Source: Gari tellinella (taxonomy: Eukaryota; Mollusca; Bivalvia; Cardiida; Psammobiidae). From it: DNA of 64,000 bases. The notes beneath the pieces were generated by a model. It was given only the letters and a program-made list of their open reading frames with translations, did not search any database and was not told where the DNA came from. Location of the stretch: NCBI GenBank assembly GCA_922989275.2, contig OV277861.1, positions 20,366,479 to 20,430,478 of the forward strand. The letters run 5' to 3'. The translations under genes were made by a program, and so were the position numbers. Each line of letters begins with the position of its first letter. Within the stretch, counting starts at the first letter, position 1. Below, piece by piece: positions 10,603 through 21,942 of the stretch.

Positions 10603-12562
10603 ATAATAATAATTATTATTATTATTATTATACCAGATTTATATAGCGCTCTTTTCACACAGGGGTTGTGCGTTCAAAAGCGCTTTACATGAAATAACAC
10701 AAATGTACCTACAAATCGAGAAAACACAAAATAACTACAATTAGATCTGAAATAAAACATGAATAAACATACAAAAGACAGCCCCCAAAACGGCGATCAC
10801 ATTACCCCCATCAATCAGCAATGAACCGACCGGCTAAAGATTGCCGACCAATGGAAATAATAGCAGAGCTCCCAATGCAGGCCGCCTAATGTAACATAAC
10901 TAGGACAACAGCATGCGAACATAACTAAAAACTCTATAGAAGATCAATGACATGTTTAAAAATGGTGAAAGCTGTCCAAGAATTATATCACAGACCCGCC
11001 AGTCATACTCCCGCTAACTACCAGTATTTAAATTCAAGCTCTGCTTTACTTTCAACCACTAGTTTGGCTTAGCTTGGAAAATACATACTGTCCACTAGTG
11101 TTTGAGCTTAACAGGCATGGGCAAACGGTACGACTCCAGAACTCCCATTTAGACCCACAATATCTACAGCAAGAACACAGCCCGTAGATAGCAGTCATCC
11201 ATTTCCTAATGTGTTCTAATAATAAATATTAAAGAAGTGTGTTTTCAGACGTTTTTTGAAGACTGCAACTGAGCTCGCATCTCTGATGTCTGATGGTAGA
11301 CTGTTCCAGAGCTTTGGGGCTGCATGCATGAAACTTCTATCCCCAAACCTCACCAAACGACTCCTCGGTACAACCAGCGATACTGATTTAGTCGCAGACC
11401 GCAGCTCTCTTCGAGGTTTATACACGTCAAGCATATTGACAATGTACCTTGGAGAATCATTGCACATGGCTTTGTATGTAAGTGTCAGATTTTTGAATTC
11501 AATTCTGTGTTGAACTGGAAGCCAGTGAAGATCCTTCAAGACTGGAGTGATGTGATTGTACCGAGGGGTCCTGGTAATGATGCGGGCTGCTGTATTTTGC
11601 ACACGCTGAAGTTTGCATAGTGAGTTTTGGGGAATCCCATACAGCAGTGAGTTGCAGTAGTCAATTTTTGAAGTGACCAGAGAATTGATCAAGGTCTTTG
11701 TAGCTTCTGGAGAAAGGTACTGTCTAATATGACCTATCTGCCGCAGCTGTGCGTAGCCAGATCTGCACACAGCGTTAATGTGCTGTATCATATCCATTTA
11801 GGAATCTAATCTTGCACCAAGATTCTTCACACACAATGATGGTTTGATTTTAGAGTTTCCCACTTGAACGTGAAAGTCTTCAGGAACGTTAAACTTTTTT
11901 GAATGAAATAGTATGACCTCAGTTTTTTCAGTGTTCAGCTTCAACATGTTCTGGTGCATCCATGATACTATGTCTTGTAGACACCCTTCGACTTTTGAAA
12001 GGGCTTCTTGTTGACAAGATGTGTCTTTAGGCTTAAATGACAAGTATAACTGTGAATCATCTGCATAGAAGTGATGATCCAGCTGATGATTTCTGCAAAT
12101 TGAGCAGACAGGTTTTGTGTACAAGATGTAGTTTTTCGGCCCCAGAACTGACCCCTGTGGCACACTATATTTCATTTGAACTGGGGGAGATAATTCGCCA
12201 TCTACTGCGACTGTTTGATAACGGTCAGTCAGGTATGAGGTCATCCACTTTAGTGGGTTTCCAATAATTTTGAAGTCCTTTTCAAGGCGATTGAGTAATG
12301 TTTCATGATCAATTGTGTCAAATGCGGCAGATAGGTCAAGCATCATCAGAATTGTGATTTCATTCTTATCAAGATATTGCAAGATGTCATTTTGAACTTT
12401 TAGAAGAGCAGTTTCTGTAGAGAGATGCTTACGATATGCTGACTGATATTGTTCATGCAGATTGTTTGTGGTCAAATGGGACTCAATGCGTTTGTCTACT
12501 ACCTTTTCTAATACTTTTGAGAGAAATGGCAAATTTGATACAGGCCTAACTTTAATGTACAT
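10603..12562 (-). mobile_element. 5'-truncated L2/CR1-group LINE copy
   Basis: The minus-strand copy spans the C-terminal reverse transcriptase to a 3' end with AGCGCTATATAAATCTGG and an (AAT)n tail at about 10606-10632. It is truncated at a point equivalent to residue 730 of the intact element at 25.4-29.0 kb. The 3' sequence and tail type are shared with that element. Confidence 0.85.
11216..12562 (-). pseudogene. LINE reverse transcriptase fragment, one stop
   Basis: Two abutting frames (12562-11798, then 11797-11216) are one RT fragment interrupted by a single TAG. It falls where the intact element has a lysine codon (AGAT..LDS then stop, against LDSK). RT motifs are visible: LDLSAAFDTIDH (motif A), VPQGSVLGP (B), FYADDSQLY (C) and NTEKTEVI (D). 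It then runs to the C-terminal KTHFFNIYY. It lacks the endonuclease and the N-terminal RT part, so it cannot be active. The frame is otherwise open for about 450 codons, so the insertion is not ancient. Confidence 0.85.
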
Positions 12563-12979
12563 ATTGACAGAAAAAAACTTAATGACAGTAACGCGGCGTC
12601 TAATCTGGATTTAAGCTGTTTGCAAATTTCCCTCCCTATAACGACTCTCCCCGAACAACGCACACAATTTTTGTCTCCCATTGGGTGTCGTTGTAAGGAG
12701 GGAGCGTTGTAGCTATCAAACTATAACTCTAATGAGAAGGGAAGTCGCTCACCTATTTATAACATTAAAGACCTTGACTGTTATCTCCCTTGTACAGTCA
12801 CGTCTTTACAATCAGTTGTCTGAGGAAAAGTCTTTAATGAAACCCTTATCATGTATAGCTATATTAAGTTTTATACGAGTTGCTTCCCTTCAATTAAAAA
12901 ACTTGTAAATTTAATTTTATTTAGCATTTTCTGCTTTTTTCTATTTTTCATCAAGTTTTGAATTTAATGCGTTTTTGAC

Positions 12980-13234
12980 TTAACCGTTTCCCTATAGCCT
13001 GTTACTAGTTTTGAAAACGGGCGACCACTTAAAGCAGACTGAAAGTAAAGCAGAATGCGCCTTACGGCACAATTTGCTATACCTTTAGCCTGCTTTAAGC
13101 TACTACATGTATCTGCAAGAATATAGAAAACATTTCATTGGTATATTTTCATGACTATATAACGCGGAACTATTTTTTTAATTTGAGGAATAAATAAGAG
13201 GCGTAAAAAGCGTATTTACGGGGTAATGTGTTAA
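12980..13234. repeat. P2 MITE (TTAA ends)
   Basis: Ends are TTAACCGTTTCCCTATAGCC and TTTACGGGGTAATGTGTTAA. The hairpin has arms GAAAGTAAAGCAGAATGCGC and a diverged partner. Confidence 0.75.
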
Positions 13235-13407
13235 GAAACATTAATATTGGTGTCAAACAGTTTTGAACCTGATTAGACGTCGCGAACTGTTTGTAAATAT
13301 CAGTGTTGTAGAACTTGTCAGTGAAAGGCTGAAGATATGAGCTTTTAGTTTCAATGAAACCTTTTTCAATGAAGTTTGAAACCACAGCCAACATTTACAT
13401 TGTCTCG

Positions 13408-13612
13408 TGCCCGTTTTATAAAATTCGTACGACAAATGTTGTCGCAAGTCTTAATAATGATTATTTCCCCTTCTTATCCTGTCTTGTGACATCTCTATGG
13501 AATTGTCTTGAAAAGACAATTCCAAAGAGATGTCACATGACAGGATTAGACAGAGAAATAAGAAACTAAATGTATTTTTATGTCTTGACGATGTTTTATG
13601 AAACGGTCCCCT
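13408..13612. repeat. F7 inverted-repeat element
   Basis: A central palindrome (about 13476-13546) reads TCCTGTCTTGTGACATCTCT and back, flanked by the CGTACGACAAATGTTGTCG motif. A second copy lies at about 62300-62528. Confidence 0.7.
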
Positions 13613-13700
13613 GGAGTGTAACTGTTACAGGTCCAAACCTATCGGTTTCAACTCGTTTGGTTGTGGTAGCTGAAAAGGTTGCCCACCCCCTTATATCTTA

Positions 13701-13946
13701 CAGTGGAGAATCTGTTATTCTTTCCCAATAAACGCGTTTACGCTAAAACTATTTTTTGCAGTGCAAACAGTTTGGAGCCAGATCAGACGCCGGGTAACCT
13801 GGCGTCTGATCAGGCTCCAAACTGTTTGCCACCAAGATAAACAAGAATTATCAGAATTGTCCAAAAGTTGTTCTTTTCTACGTTTTAGTGCTTTGCGTTT
13901 GCGTACGTTTGCGTTTAAACGGGAAAGAATAACAGATTCTCCACTG
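13701..13946 (+). repeat. T5 MITE copy 1 (246 bp)
   Basis: TA flanks enclose CAGTGGAGAATCTG and its inverse CAGATTCTCCACTG, with TIRs of about 28 bp. The central hairpin is GGAGCCAGATCAGACGCCGG with its partner carrying one fixed A/T mismatch. The length is identical to the other five good copies. Confidence 0.9.
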
Positions 13947-13948
13947 TA

Positions 13949-14161
13949 TCCCTTCACTGCCTTATCCCGAGTTCAAGAGCTATTGGCAAACACTTCGGAT
14001 CCCGATCAAACGCCTCGAAAAACGGCGTCTGATCAAGATCTAAACTAATTGACACTTATTTCAATATTCCTTAAGTCGAAATACCAAATAATCAAATTTG
14101 AGAAATAAAAGCAGACGACAATTGTTTCAAATTGATGACGTCATAATAGTGAAGGGGTTAA
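13949..14161. repeat. P1 MITE abutting T5 copy 1
   Basis: It begins CCCTTCACTGCCTTATCCCG directly after the T5 right end and finishes ATAGTGAAGGGGTTAA. The hairpin GATCCCGATCAAACGCC is imperfect. T5 appears to have landed at the P1 left end. Confidence 0.75.
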
Positions 14162-14929
14162 CGATGCATCATCCTTTCTTGTGTTACGTTTGTCAGCAGC
14201 GGCTAACTTTAGGTAGAGCATATTGAAACCTGCTCTCTCTAATACCCAATATTGACACGGCTCTGGATTACTACATATTACGGATAACACGCAACATTGT
14301 GTTATGTAAACATCGGTTTATATGACTATAACCAGATCGGATGTTTTGTCAACACTATCAAAAGCATCTCAAAGTTAACAAGTGCAATATAATTGGTTTT
14401 ATTGTGATCCTGTTATCTATGTACTTCCTCTTTTTGGTAACACTATATTACAAATGCATGGGTGCCTTAAGATCAGGTATCAGCTTAATGCAGGCCAAAA
14501 GTAATGCACCCATCTCATTTACAATTAAATTACTATTTCTCAAGTATCAAGATCATTTATATCGTAATCCAAAACCTCTAAAATACCCACTTTTATAGCT
14601 TTATAGAATGGATAGGTTTGGCCCAATATGTATGTATATGCTTAGCCAAAGTTTAATAATTATATAAAAATTAACGCGGGGTCTGATTAAGATCCATACT
14701 GTTTTACAACCGATACTTTGTCATTTCTACTGCCTTAAATCTAACGATATTGCAAACAGCTATTTTGACCAAGACGACAATATGGAGATAAATTTGACCA
14801 CGAAAAAGTGTTAAACGCAAAGAATAATAAATTACCCATATCACCATGCGTTCTGTATGCGGTTACTCGACGTCTCATTAGTATAAGAAGTGTTACAATA
14901 ATGTCAAACTCATGTACAGCGATTTGAAC
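14162..14929. other. no recognised feature
   Basis: AT-rich DNA. An 85-codon plus-strand frame (14341-14598) has a hydrophobic stretch but no domain, splice or promoter support. Confidence 0.35.
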
Positions 14930-15137
14930 CTTTAGCTCTCAATGACGCTTTAAAAAGCGTTCGCAAACAGTTCGGATCCTGGTCAGACGCCGCATAACGC
15001 GGCGTCTGGTCAGGATCAAAAACGTTTTGACACTTGGTTTGAAATTGTTTCAGTCATACTGCCTTATTTTTTAACTTTGAAATGACATTGCAGACAACAA
15101 AATTGAAACAGACGACAATGAAACGCTGAAGGGGTAA
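14930..15137. repeat. P1-like MITE
   Basis: The hairpin GGTCAGACGCCGCATAACGC and its partner are flanked by a CTCAATGACG variant left end and a GCTGAAGGGGTAAA right end. It is the same subtype as 16340-16550. Confidence 0.7.
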
Positions 15138-15196
15138 ACACCTCCCAAAATAATTTGATTATAAAAGGGTTAAAGGTTATGACAAATTGATACCTA

Positions 15197-15442
15197 CAGT
15201 GGAGAATCTGTTATTCTTTCCCAATAAACGCGTTTACGCTAAAACTATTATTTGCAGTGCAAACAGTTTGGAGCCAGATCAGACGCCGGGTAACCCGGCG
15301 TCTGATCAGGCTCCAAACTGTTTGCCACCAAGATAAACAAGAATTATCAGAATTGTCCAAAAGTTGTTCTTTTCTACGTTTTAGTGCTTTGCGTTTGCGT
15401 ACGTTTGCGTTTAAACGGGAAAGAATAACAGATTCTCCACTG
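15197..15442 (+). repeat. T5 MITE copy 2 (246 bp)
   Basis: Nearly identical to copy 1 over its whole length, with intact TA flanks and TIRs. Confidence 0.9.
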
Positions 15443-16030
15443 TATCTAAACTGGAATATTAATAAAGCTCATGTTTTTAAATGAAAATGAAACGTTCACT
15501 TTAGAAATTCGTCCTGAAATCGCGTAATCTAATGCGTATTGTTCGATTTTTCTGACCTGTCGGAGTTATTTTTAGAACAGAATAGTTCATAATGGTAAAT
15601 AGATAACAGGGTAACATCGGATCTATGGTATATACATTAACTATTTTCTTCAGCGGATGAAAAAAATGCATGTGCTAAAAGTCGCTTTTATCAGGAAAAG
15701 GGCTAAGGCGCCTGTGTGCTTTACTAGGATACGAAAGAACTGTAATAGAAGGCATTAGAACGTCAACTCTTTGCCCCAAGAAACTTGAGAAGGGTACTTC
15801 CACCTTCACCTTTAGGCTGGTTCCTTTTTGAATATTTAGGGTTGCTGTTGGCAATACGTTGTGAACAGACAAACAGTACAGATCCTGAACAGATGATTTC
15901 TTTATGAGCCATCTAATCATGGTATTCACTGTTTGCATAGGATCAGAGTACTCTTTCTAGTAGCGAGTTCAATTACCACTGTTTGCTGTTTATGTTAGCA
16001 GTTTGTGCCCCGTGTGCAGCGTGCAGAGTA

Positions 16031-16263
16031 CAGTAGAGAAAACATGTTCTTTCCAAATCAAAACCGGTTACACTTAAACTATTTTTTGCATTGCAAACAA
16101 TTTGGAGCCAGATCAGACGCCGGGTAACTCGGCGTCTGATCAGGCTCAAAACTGTTTGCCACTCAAATTAAAGTGGTAGTCGGAATTGTTCAAAGGTTGT
16201 CATTTTCTATATTTCGTTGAAATGCGTTTGCGTTGAAAGGAAATAACTACGATTTCTCCAGTG
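16031..16263 (+). repeat. diverged T5 relative
   Basis: The ends are degraded (CAGTAGAGAAAACATGTTC and TTTCTCCAGTG). It has the same GGAGCCAGATCAGACGCCGG hairpin core. It is clearly older than the 246-bp copies. Confidence 0.7.
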
Positions 16264-16339
16264 TATTTCAGACCGGTAGCCAACTCGCAATCGATGACCA
16301 TCGATTTCTTTACTGAACTCATCACAGGTACAGTATTTG

Positions 16340-16550
16340 TTAACCCTTTAACTCACAATGACGTCGTCAAGCGCGTTTGCAAACAGTTTTGATCCTGATC
16401 AGACGTCGCTTTACGCAGCGTCTGATCAGGATCAAAACTGTTTGTCACTTGTTTTGAAATCACGTCAGTTACACTGCCTTGAATCTAACTATGAAACGAT
16501 ATGTTAGACCACAATATTGAAGCAGACGACAATATGGCGATGAAGGGGTA
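16340..16550. repeat. P1 MITE, variant subtype
   Basis: The TTAACCCTTTAACTCACAAT left end and GCGATGAAGGGGTAA right end enclose a hairpin with arms TTTTGATCCTGATCAGACG and inverse. Confidence 0.75.
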
Positions 16551-16667
16551 ATAACCACACGATAAATTTGATCATAAAAGGGTAAAGGGCGCTAACACTC
16601 GTCACTATGGTTCAGTGGATTAACTATGAAATGTTCAAGGTTTCTGAATCAGTTCTCTTCTGAGTGT

Positions 16668-16907
16668 CAGGGCTGCCATAAGTTGACATAAAAAATCCTA
16701 AGATTTCCAAATTTGCATTTTTTAAGGGCGATTTTACGAATCGTATCTTTACCCCATAGCCTGTTTCTAGTTGTGTTGAGATGCGACTACTTAAAGCAGG
16801 CTGTAAGTAAAGCAGAATTTCTGCTTTACTTTCAGCCTGCTTTAAGCTACTATAAACTGGAACAAAATCCGAAGATTTAGGAAAAATCCGGAGAAATGGC
16901 AGCCCTG
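16668..16907. repeat. F9 MITE
   Basis: CAGGGCTGCCATAAGTTG at the left and GAGAAATGGCAGCCCTG at the right. The hairpin arms are AAGCAGGCTGTAAGTAAAGC and the partner. Confidence 0.85.
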
Positions 16908-17100
16908 GAGTGTTTCGAGGAAAAGTCTAGTATAACAAACATTTAGGTAGAGTGCAAGATTATATATTTATTTTTAATACACAGAATAAGTAAAAATAGA
17001 TGTCAGCTCGTGATTGTTTCAGTCCAAGATAGGTCTATATATTGCTGGAAGTCTGAAAGAATAACGTACATTTAAATAATTAAAATATATCTTTTTTTTA

Positions 17101-17520
17101 TTAACCCTTTGCCTGCTGGTCGCGACTTTATTGATTTTTGCAAACAGTTTAGATCCAGATCAGACGCCGCGTAACGCGGCGTCTGATCTGGATCCAAACT
17201 GTTTGACACTCGTCGTTAGGTTTATTTACTTAAAAAAGGTATATATCTACATTTAACAAATTTTGCAGACGACAATTTCAAAGCAGACGACATCACCGCA
17301 GGATAAGGGTTAAAATCTTCCAATGCCTTACTCCGCAAGCAAGGGTATTTTGCAAACAGTTTGAATCCTTATCAGACGCCGCGTAACACGGCGTTTGGTA
17401 AGGATTCAAATTGTTTGACACTCAACTTCATAGTCAAAATATCTCAAAATTTTAATTTGAAAATTATAAGCAGACGACAATTGTTTAAAGCTGATGACGT
17501 CATTGAAGTGAAGGTGATAA
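17101..17520. repeat. two P1 MITEs in tandem sharing a TTAA
   Basis: The first spans 17101-17313 (TTAACCCTTTGCCTGC to GATAAGGGTTAA, hairpin ATCCAGATCAGACGCCGCG perfect). The second starts at that terminal TTAA and runs to about 17520 (hairpin ATCCTTATCAGACGCCGCG). Their head-to-tail contact suggests insertion into the first element's own TTAA. Confidence 0.75.
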
Positions 17521-17860
17521 ACGTTATTGTGTGAAGCACGACTTGTCTCATACTGAAAAATGCCAAAATCATTCGACCTCTGATCATGGTCAAACCTGAT
17601 GGAAACTGGACAAGACATTTCTTCCGTCAAACTGTTTTATTTCTGATAATGGTCAGTTTTTGATGGTTTCAAATATTTGATTTTAATCATTCTATAGTCA
17701 GCGTCAGGCTCTTCACAGCACTATTTAATGTTACCATTCAAAGTTCTCTTATATTAACAGTTTCAAATAATACTATTAAACACATTTAAAAAGAAAGCTG
17801 TTTTCAGAATTTTCTGGTTTACTTTTCATTCATACACCTGTATTTCAGTTTGAAACCGTC

Positions 17861-18020
17861 ATAAGTACAGGGTCAAAGGTTATAAAGCTTTTCAGTTGAG
17901 TCTAAAGTCTTTCTCAAGCATTTGATTGGTCAGATTTGAGCCTAGGCTCAAATCTGACCAATCAAATGCTTTAGAACACACTCAGACTCAGCTCAAACAC
18001 TTTATAACCTCGGGGCCTGT
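17861..18020. repeat. F8 hairpin element
   Basis: A near-perfect palindrome centred at about 17944 has arms CATTTGATTGGTCAGATTTG. Outer arms pair GGTTATAAAG with CTTTATAACC. Related copies lie at 18532-18660 and 56341-56483. Confidence 0.8.
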
Positions 18021-18301
18021 CAATAAGTTCTGAATAAGGGGAGATCCTTTGAAAGCACAGAAAACAAAGCAAATACTGAAAATTGCAGACTCGGTTTAAT
18101 TGAGTCTGTTCATGAGCAATACTGAAATATGCAAAGGTGCTCATGCCCCCCTAGCACCAGCTTGCTTAAGCGGAATTCAACTTTCAACTGTTAATGTTCT
18201 GAAATCAATGATTCCAAAGGACCAGAAAGTATAACAACACTGAGAATGAAGTACACTTTGAATTTGAAACTGGATAGGAAAGGGTAAAAGGACAAACACA
18301 C

Positions 18302-18451
18302 CTTGTATGCTGTGGTGATCTGTTCACCCGCCAGTATTCTAGTAGCCACTGCTACCTTTATGGCCCCCTTTACCACCTTTACTACCTCCGCTGAAACCAC
18401 CGAAACCATCGCTATCAAAAAGGTCGCCAATAATTCGGAAGAAAAACGAAA
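18302..18451 (-). CDS. gene A exon 3: C-terminal coding exon
   Basis: The exon runs from acceptor CTTTTACAG|TTTCG (18451) to donor CATACAAG|GTGTGT (18302), with a TAG stop at 18341-18339. Joined in phase 1 to exon 2 it adds 37 codons: a leucine, then SFFFRIIGDLFDSDGFGGFS and a GGSKGGKGGHKGSSGY tail. Genes B and C have the same exon (SFFFDIIKDLF), in the same phase, with the same acceptor. That is strong evidence of a real exon rather than a chance frame. Its tail is more Lys/Gly-rich than those of B and C. No matching exon 4 was found downstream, so the transcript end is unknown. Confidence 0.75.
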
Positions 18452-18531
18452 CTGTAAAAGACACAGTACACTAATTAGTAATTAGTAATTACATAGATAT
18501 ATCACATTGTTCTAATATCATTTAAAAACCT

Positions 18532-18660
18532 GATCTAAAGGTTATAAAGCGTTTTAAGTTGAGTCTGAACTCGTTCTCAAGCTTTTGTTTGGTAAGATTT
18601 GAGCTTCTGCTCAAATCTGGCCAAATCAAAACTTGAGAAGGCATTCAGACTCAACTCTAA
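18532..18660. repeat. F8 hairpin element, in gene A intron/flank
   Basis: The same family as 17861-18020, with more mismatches (AGATTTGAGCTTCTGCTCAA centre). It lies in gene A intron 2, upstream of exon 3 on the minus strand. Confidence 0.7.
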
Positions 18661-19063
18661 TTGTCAATAACATTGGACATAGGTGATGCGCATACACGCC
18701 CATTACAAACAATGTACATGTAAATAGTACACTTGTCCTATGCAAACAATGTAGACCCAGATAAGCTTGCTTCTATAGGATATAACAGTTATAAACAGTA
18801 GATTAAGACTCAAATAAGTAAATCAGGGTTGCATCGGGATCCAAGCTGTTCGACACTCTTATTTTTTAATTTCTTTAAATTTTTTTTTATATGATTTCGA
18901 GTCGCTTCAACAGTATTTCAGTCATATCGCGACGTCCAGCTAATTACAGGTGGAGGAAAACCCCAAAACCCTTTTATACACTGTTTCAGGCACTTGGGTA
19001 GAACAACCGACACTCTTATAGTATTTTGCACGAGCGAACAGACAAAGGTTACAGACGATAACA

Positions 19064-19317
19064 CAGGGCTGCCATATGTTGACATGAAAAATCCTAAGAT
19101 TTCCAAATTTGCATTTTTCAAGTTTGATTTTACGAATCGTACCTTAACCCCATCGTCTGTTTCTAGTTTTGTTGATACGTGACTACTGAAAGCAGGCTGG
19201 AAGTAAAGCAGAATGCGCCTTAAGGCGCATTCTGCTTTACTTTCAGTCTGCTTTAAGCTACCATATACAAGAAAAAATCCGAAGATTTAGGAAAAATCCG
19301 GAGACATGGCAACCCTG
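19064..19317. repeat. F9 MITE in gene A intron 2
   Basis: CAGGGCTGCCATATGTTG at the left; GAGACATGGCAACCCTG at the right. A perfect GCAGAATGCGCCTTAAGGCG hairpin core lies at its centre. Confidence 0.85.
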
Positions 19318-19409
19318 ATACCGTTTGGAGGAGATACCTTCAAAGCGTGCTAAAGATTAATACACGGTACATTCGGTCCCATAATCATACAAAATCAAGT
19401 TTCAGATTT

Positions 19410-19668
19410 AACCCCCTTTACAGTAACGTGTGATTACTAATGTAGATAGTTCACTTTTATCCGGCTGCAAAGTCGTATGCTTTGAAAGTGTCGTCTGCCA
19501 AAATTAGTTAAATTTAAATTGATACATTCATGAGTTAATAGAAACATAAAGACGAGTTTCAAACAGTTTGGGTCCAGATTAGACGCCGCGTTACGCGGCG
19601 TCTAATCTGGATCCAGACTGTTTGCAAACACTAGTAAAGTCGCGATCAGCAGGATAAGGGTAAAGGGT
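19410..19668. repeat. P1-type MITE in gene A intron 2
   Basis: Hairpin GGTCCAGATTAGACGCCGCG with its inverse; ends TTAACCCCCTTTACAG and GGATAAGGGTAAAGGG. Confidence 0.65.
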
Positions 19669-19914
19669 AAGTCGGCGTTTTATCTTGTTCCAAACTGATT
19701 GACGCTCTGGAGACATTTTATAAAAGAAATTGCAGATAGATCAATCTGATAATTGTTGCAGGCGACAATTAAATAGCGTGAAGAACGTTGATCTGATTAT
19801 AAACGAATTTAAGTCACTCACTTCTTGTTTTATCACAATATAAATACCGGGTAATAAACATGAATATCTTACCGTATACAGAACTTGAGATAGCATGTTT
19901 TAAAAATAACTTAC

Positions 19915-20122
19915 GAAACACTAATCCAATCAGCATTGAAAAGATTCCTTGACCACCGAACCCTCCGCCTCCTCCACTTGCCAAACTTCCCATTCCTCCA
20001 TATCCTCCGGAAGCTCCTCCATATCCCATACTGTACCCGCCAGTATAACCGGGCATCATATACGTGGCAGATACCACGGCAACGGTCAGCACAGATACAA
20101 CGGAAATGATTACTAGCTTCAT
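19915..20122 (-). CDS. gene A exon 2: signal peptide and Gly/Tyr-rich segment
   Basis: From ATG at 20122 the exon encodes 69 codons plus one base and ends at the donor TTTC|GTAAGT (19915). Residues 1-19 are a signal peptide (MKLVIISVVSVLTVAVVSA). A Gly/Tyr/Ser/Met region follows (residues 20-58, with TGGYSMGYGGASGGYGG and a G5 run), then hydrophobic IFSMLIGLVF leading into exon 3. The complete product would be 106 residues, secreted and cysteine-free. A consensus acceptor (TTAATTCCAG) precedes the ATG by 12 bases, exactly as in B and C. The composition recalls molluscan shell-matrix, byssal or Gly-rich secreted proteins; that is analogy only. I cannot name the gene. Confidence 0.8.
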
Positions 20123-20216
20123 GGCTGTCTTTAGCTGGAATTAACACATGTACATCCTCTCTAATACGATCACTAAATTGTGTTAATTAACAAGTGGTTA
20201 AGAAAAATGACTGATT

Positions 20217-20732
20217 CACCCATTACCCCATAAATACGCCTTTATACGCCCTTAAATTATTCATCCAATGAAGAAAATAGTTCCTTTTAATACAGTCATG
20301 AAAAGGTACCATAAGAAGTATTTTCTATATCCTATCAGATAGTAGCTTAAAGAAGGCTGAAAGTAAAGTAGAATGCGCCTTATGGCGCATTCTGCTTTAC
20401 TTTCAACCTGCTTTAAGGGGTCATCTATATTCAAAACTATAAACTGTCTATGGGGTAACGGGTTGAGGCAGCTGACTGCTTAACCCTTTACCTCATAGCC
20501 TGGTTCTAGTTTTTAAGACAGGTGATCACTTACAGCAGGTTGAAAGTAAAGCAGAATGTGCCTTAAGGCACTTTCTGCTTTACTTTCAGCCTGCTTTAAG
20601 CTACATTCTGCTAGGCTATATAAAAATATTTGTAATGGTAAATGTTCAAGAGGGTATAAACTGGAACTATTTTCTTCAGCGGAGGAATAAATTAAATACG
20701 CTAAAAGTCGTTTCTATGGGGGATAGGGTTAA
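20217..20732. repeat. two P2 MITEs in inverted orientation
   Basis: One copy lies at about 20217-20465 and the other at 20480-20732 (TTAACCCTTTACCTCATAGC to GGATAGGGTTAA). Each has the GAAAGTAAAGCAGAATGYGC hairpin. Both sit in gene A intron 1. Confidence 0.8.
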
Positions 20733-21700
20733 AGCAAAGTAAACGTAAAAACCGAAAGCTAATATTGAAGCAAAAGGTATACGCGCTCAATTGAAAATGT
20801 AATAGGAATGCCTTTATACTTTGTTACTATATACACTTAACCATTTAAGAAAATAATTAAAAAGAAAATATTGGGTGATAAACCTAAATTTTAAAATATA
20901 GGTTTTTTTTGGTTGCATATATCACCTTTGATTACTGAGAAATAAAGTTAAAAATGCAGCTGATGACCTTTATGTTTCTTTCTTTGCTGAAGTGGTGCTA
21001 TTAAATTAAATTGATATGAATAAAGTATAAAATATTACTGATTTTACTGATAGATGTAGATTGAAATAGTAATTGAGATGCAAAATCTACACTGACACTT
21101 TCTTTTATAAGAACTTTTTACCGTTTTCGAAAAAACAATCTCGTGAAATTACTAAACTTTCATAATCGCAGATAATATATTTTCTTAACTTGGCAGAATT
21201 AATTATTACTCCAATAACTGTCAAAAAATCTAAAGAAACCTAGGCGTCTTAATGCTTATTTATGAAATATGGTAAAAATTCTAACCATACCCCCTAGATG
21301 TTATGCAGAAAAAAGTACCTCCCCCACTAGACAAACTATGTCTCTGTTGGCCTAAATATGTGAAATATACTCGTACATCCAATACTTGCTGACATTGCTA
21401 AACATATAAGTGTTATTAATAAAAAACAATTTAATGAATTATTAGTTACTTCAAGAAATAACAGTGCTGCTGATAAACGCAAAAACATGTTTTCAACAAG
21501 ATATGCACTCGAGACAGTTTTCTCAAATATTGAAACAGTTACTTTACGGAAAGAAAACATTACCAATAAACTATTCAAAATTCATATTTGTGGTTATAAA
21601 TGCATTGCAAATAAGAAAATATATAGTAATCAAGTTTTCTTAAGAAGGTTACTTTTCAACCATTTTTTAATTGGGCGCGTACACCTTTAAGCTGTCACCA
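20733..21700. other. AT-rich intronic DNA
   Basis: This is part of predicted gene A intron 1. Opposed open frames at 21336-21578 (minus) and 21487-21690 (plus) overlap and lack family or splice support. Confidence 0.35.
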
Positions 21701-21942
21701 GGGGCCCGTTTTACTAAACAACTTACGCAAAAATTTTGCGTAAGTCAAAATCGTTTAACTCTTATTTTTCGATCATAAACGTTTGCAAACAGCAAATAGC
21801 CAGATCAGAGGACGCGCTAAAATCGCGTCCTTTGATCTGGCTATTTGCTGTTTGTAGCAAGTGATAATAAAAAATATCAATTAAAATTTAAAATTTTGAC
21901 TTACGCAAAATTTTGCGTAAGTAGTTTAGTAAAACGGGCCCC
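21701..21942. repeat. F6 MITE, full length
   Basis: Termini GGGGCCCGTTTTACTAAAC and its inverse GTTTAGTAAAACGGGCCCC (imperfect), a TTACGCAAAATTTTGCGTAA sub-palindrome at each side, and a long central hairpin with arms AAACAGCAAATAGCCAGATC. Confidence 0.9.

Larger units (their letters stand above)
10448..12709. repeat. T4 MITE split by a LINE insertion
   Basis: The left half (10448 to about 10603) starts CAGTGCTTCCTCC and contains CAACGACTCCCTCCTTACAA. The right half (about 12563-12709) holds GCGGCGTCTAATCTGG and the end GGGTGTCGTTGTAAGGAGGG. In the intact copy at 47993-48350 these pieces adjoin. The intervening DNA is the truncated LINE. TTACATAAT on the left and GTACATATT on the right may be the duplicated target. 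Confidence 0.75.

Noticed and set aside
14341..14598. 85-codon frame with a hydrophobic stretch
   Set aside because: AT-rich DNA easily yields apolar frames; no supporting signals.
15675..15938. 87-codon minus-strand frame with protein-like composition
   Set aside because: A second frame over the same DNA also looks protein-like. No domain is recognised and it could be a transposon scrap.
21336..21690. Opposed open frames within gene A intron 1
   Set aside because: They overlap on opposite strands and lack any family match that I recognise.
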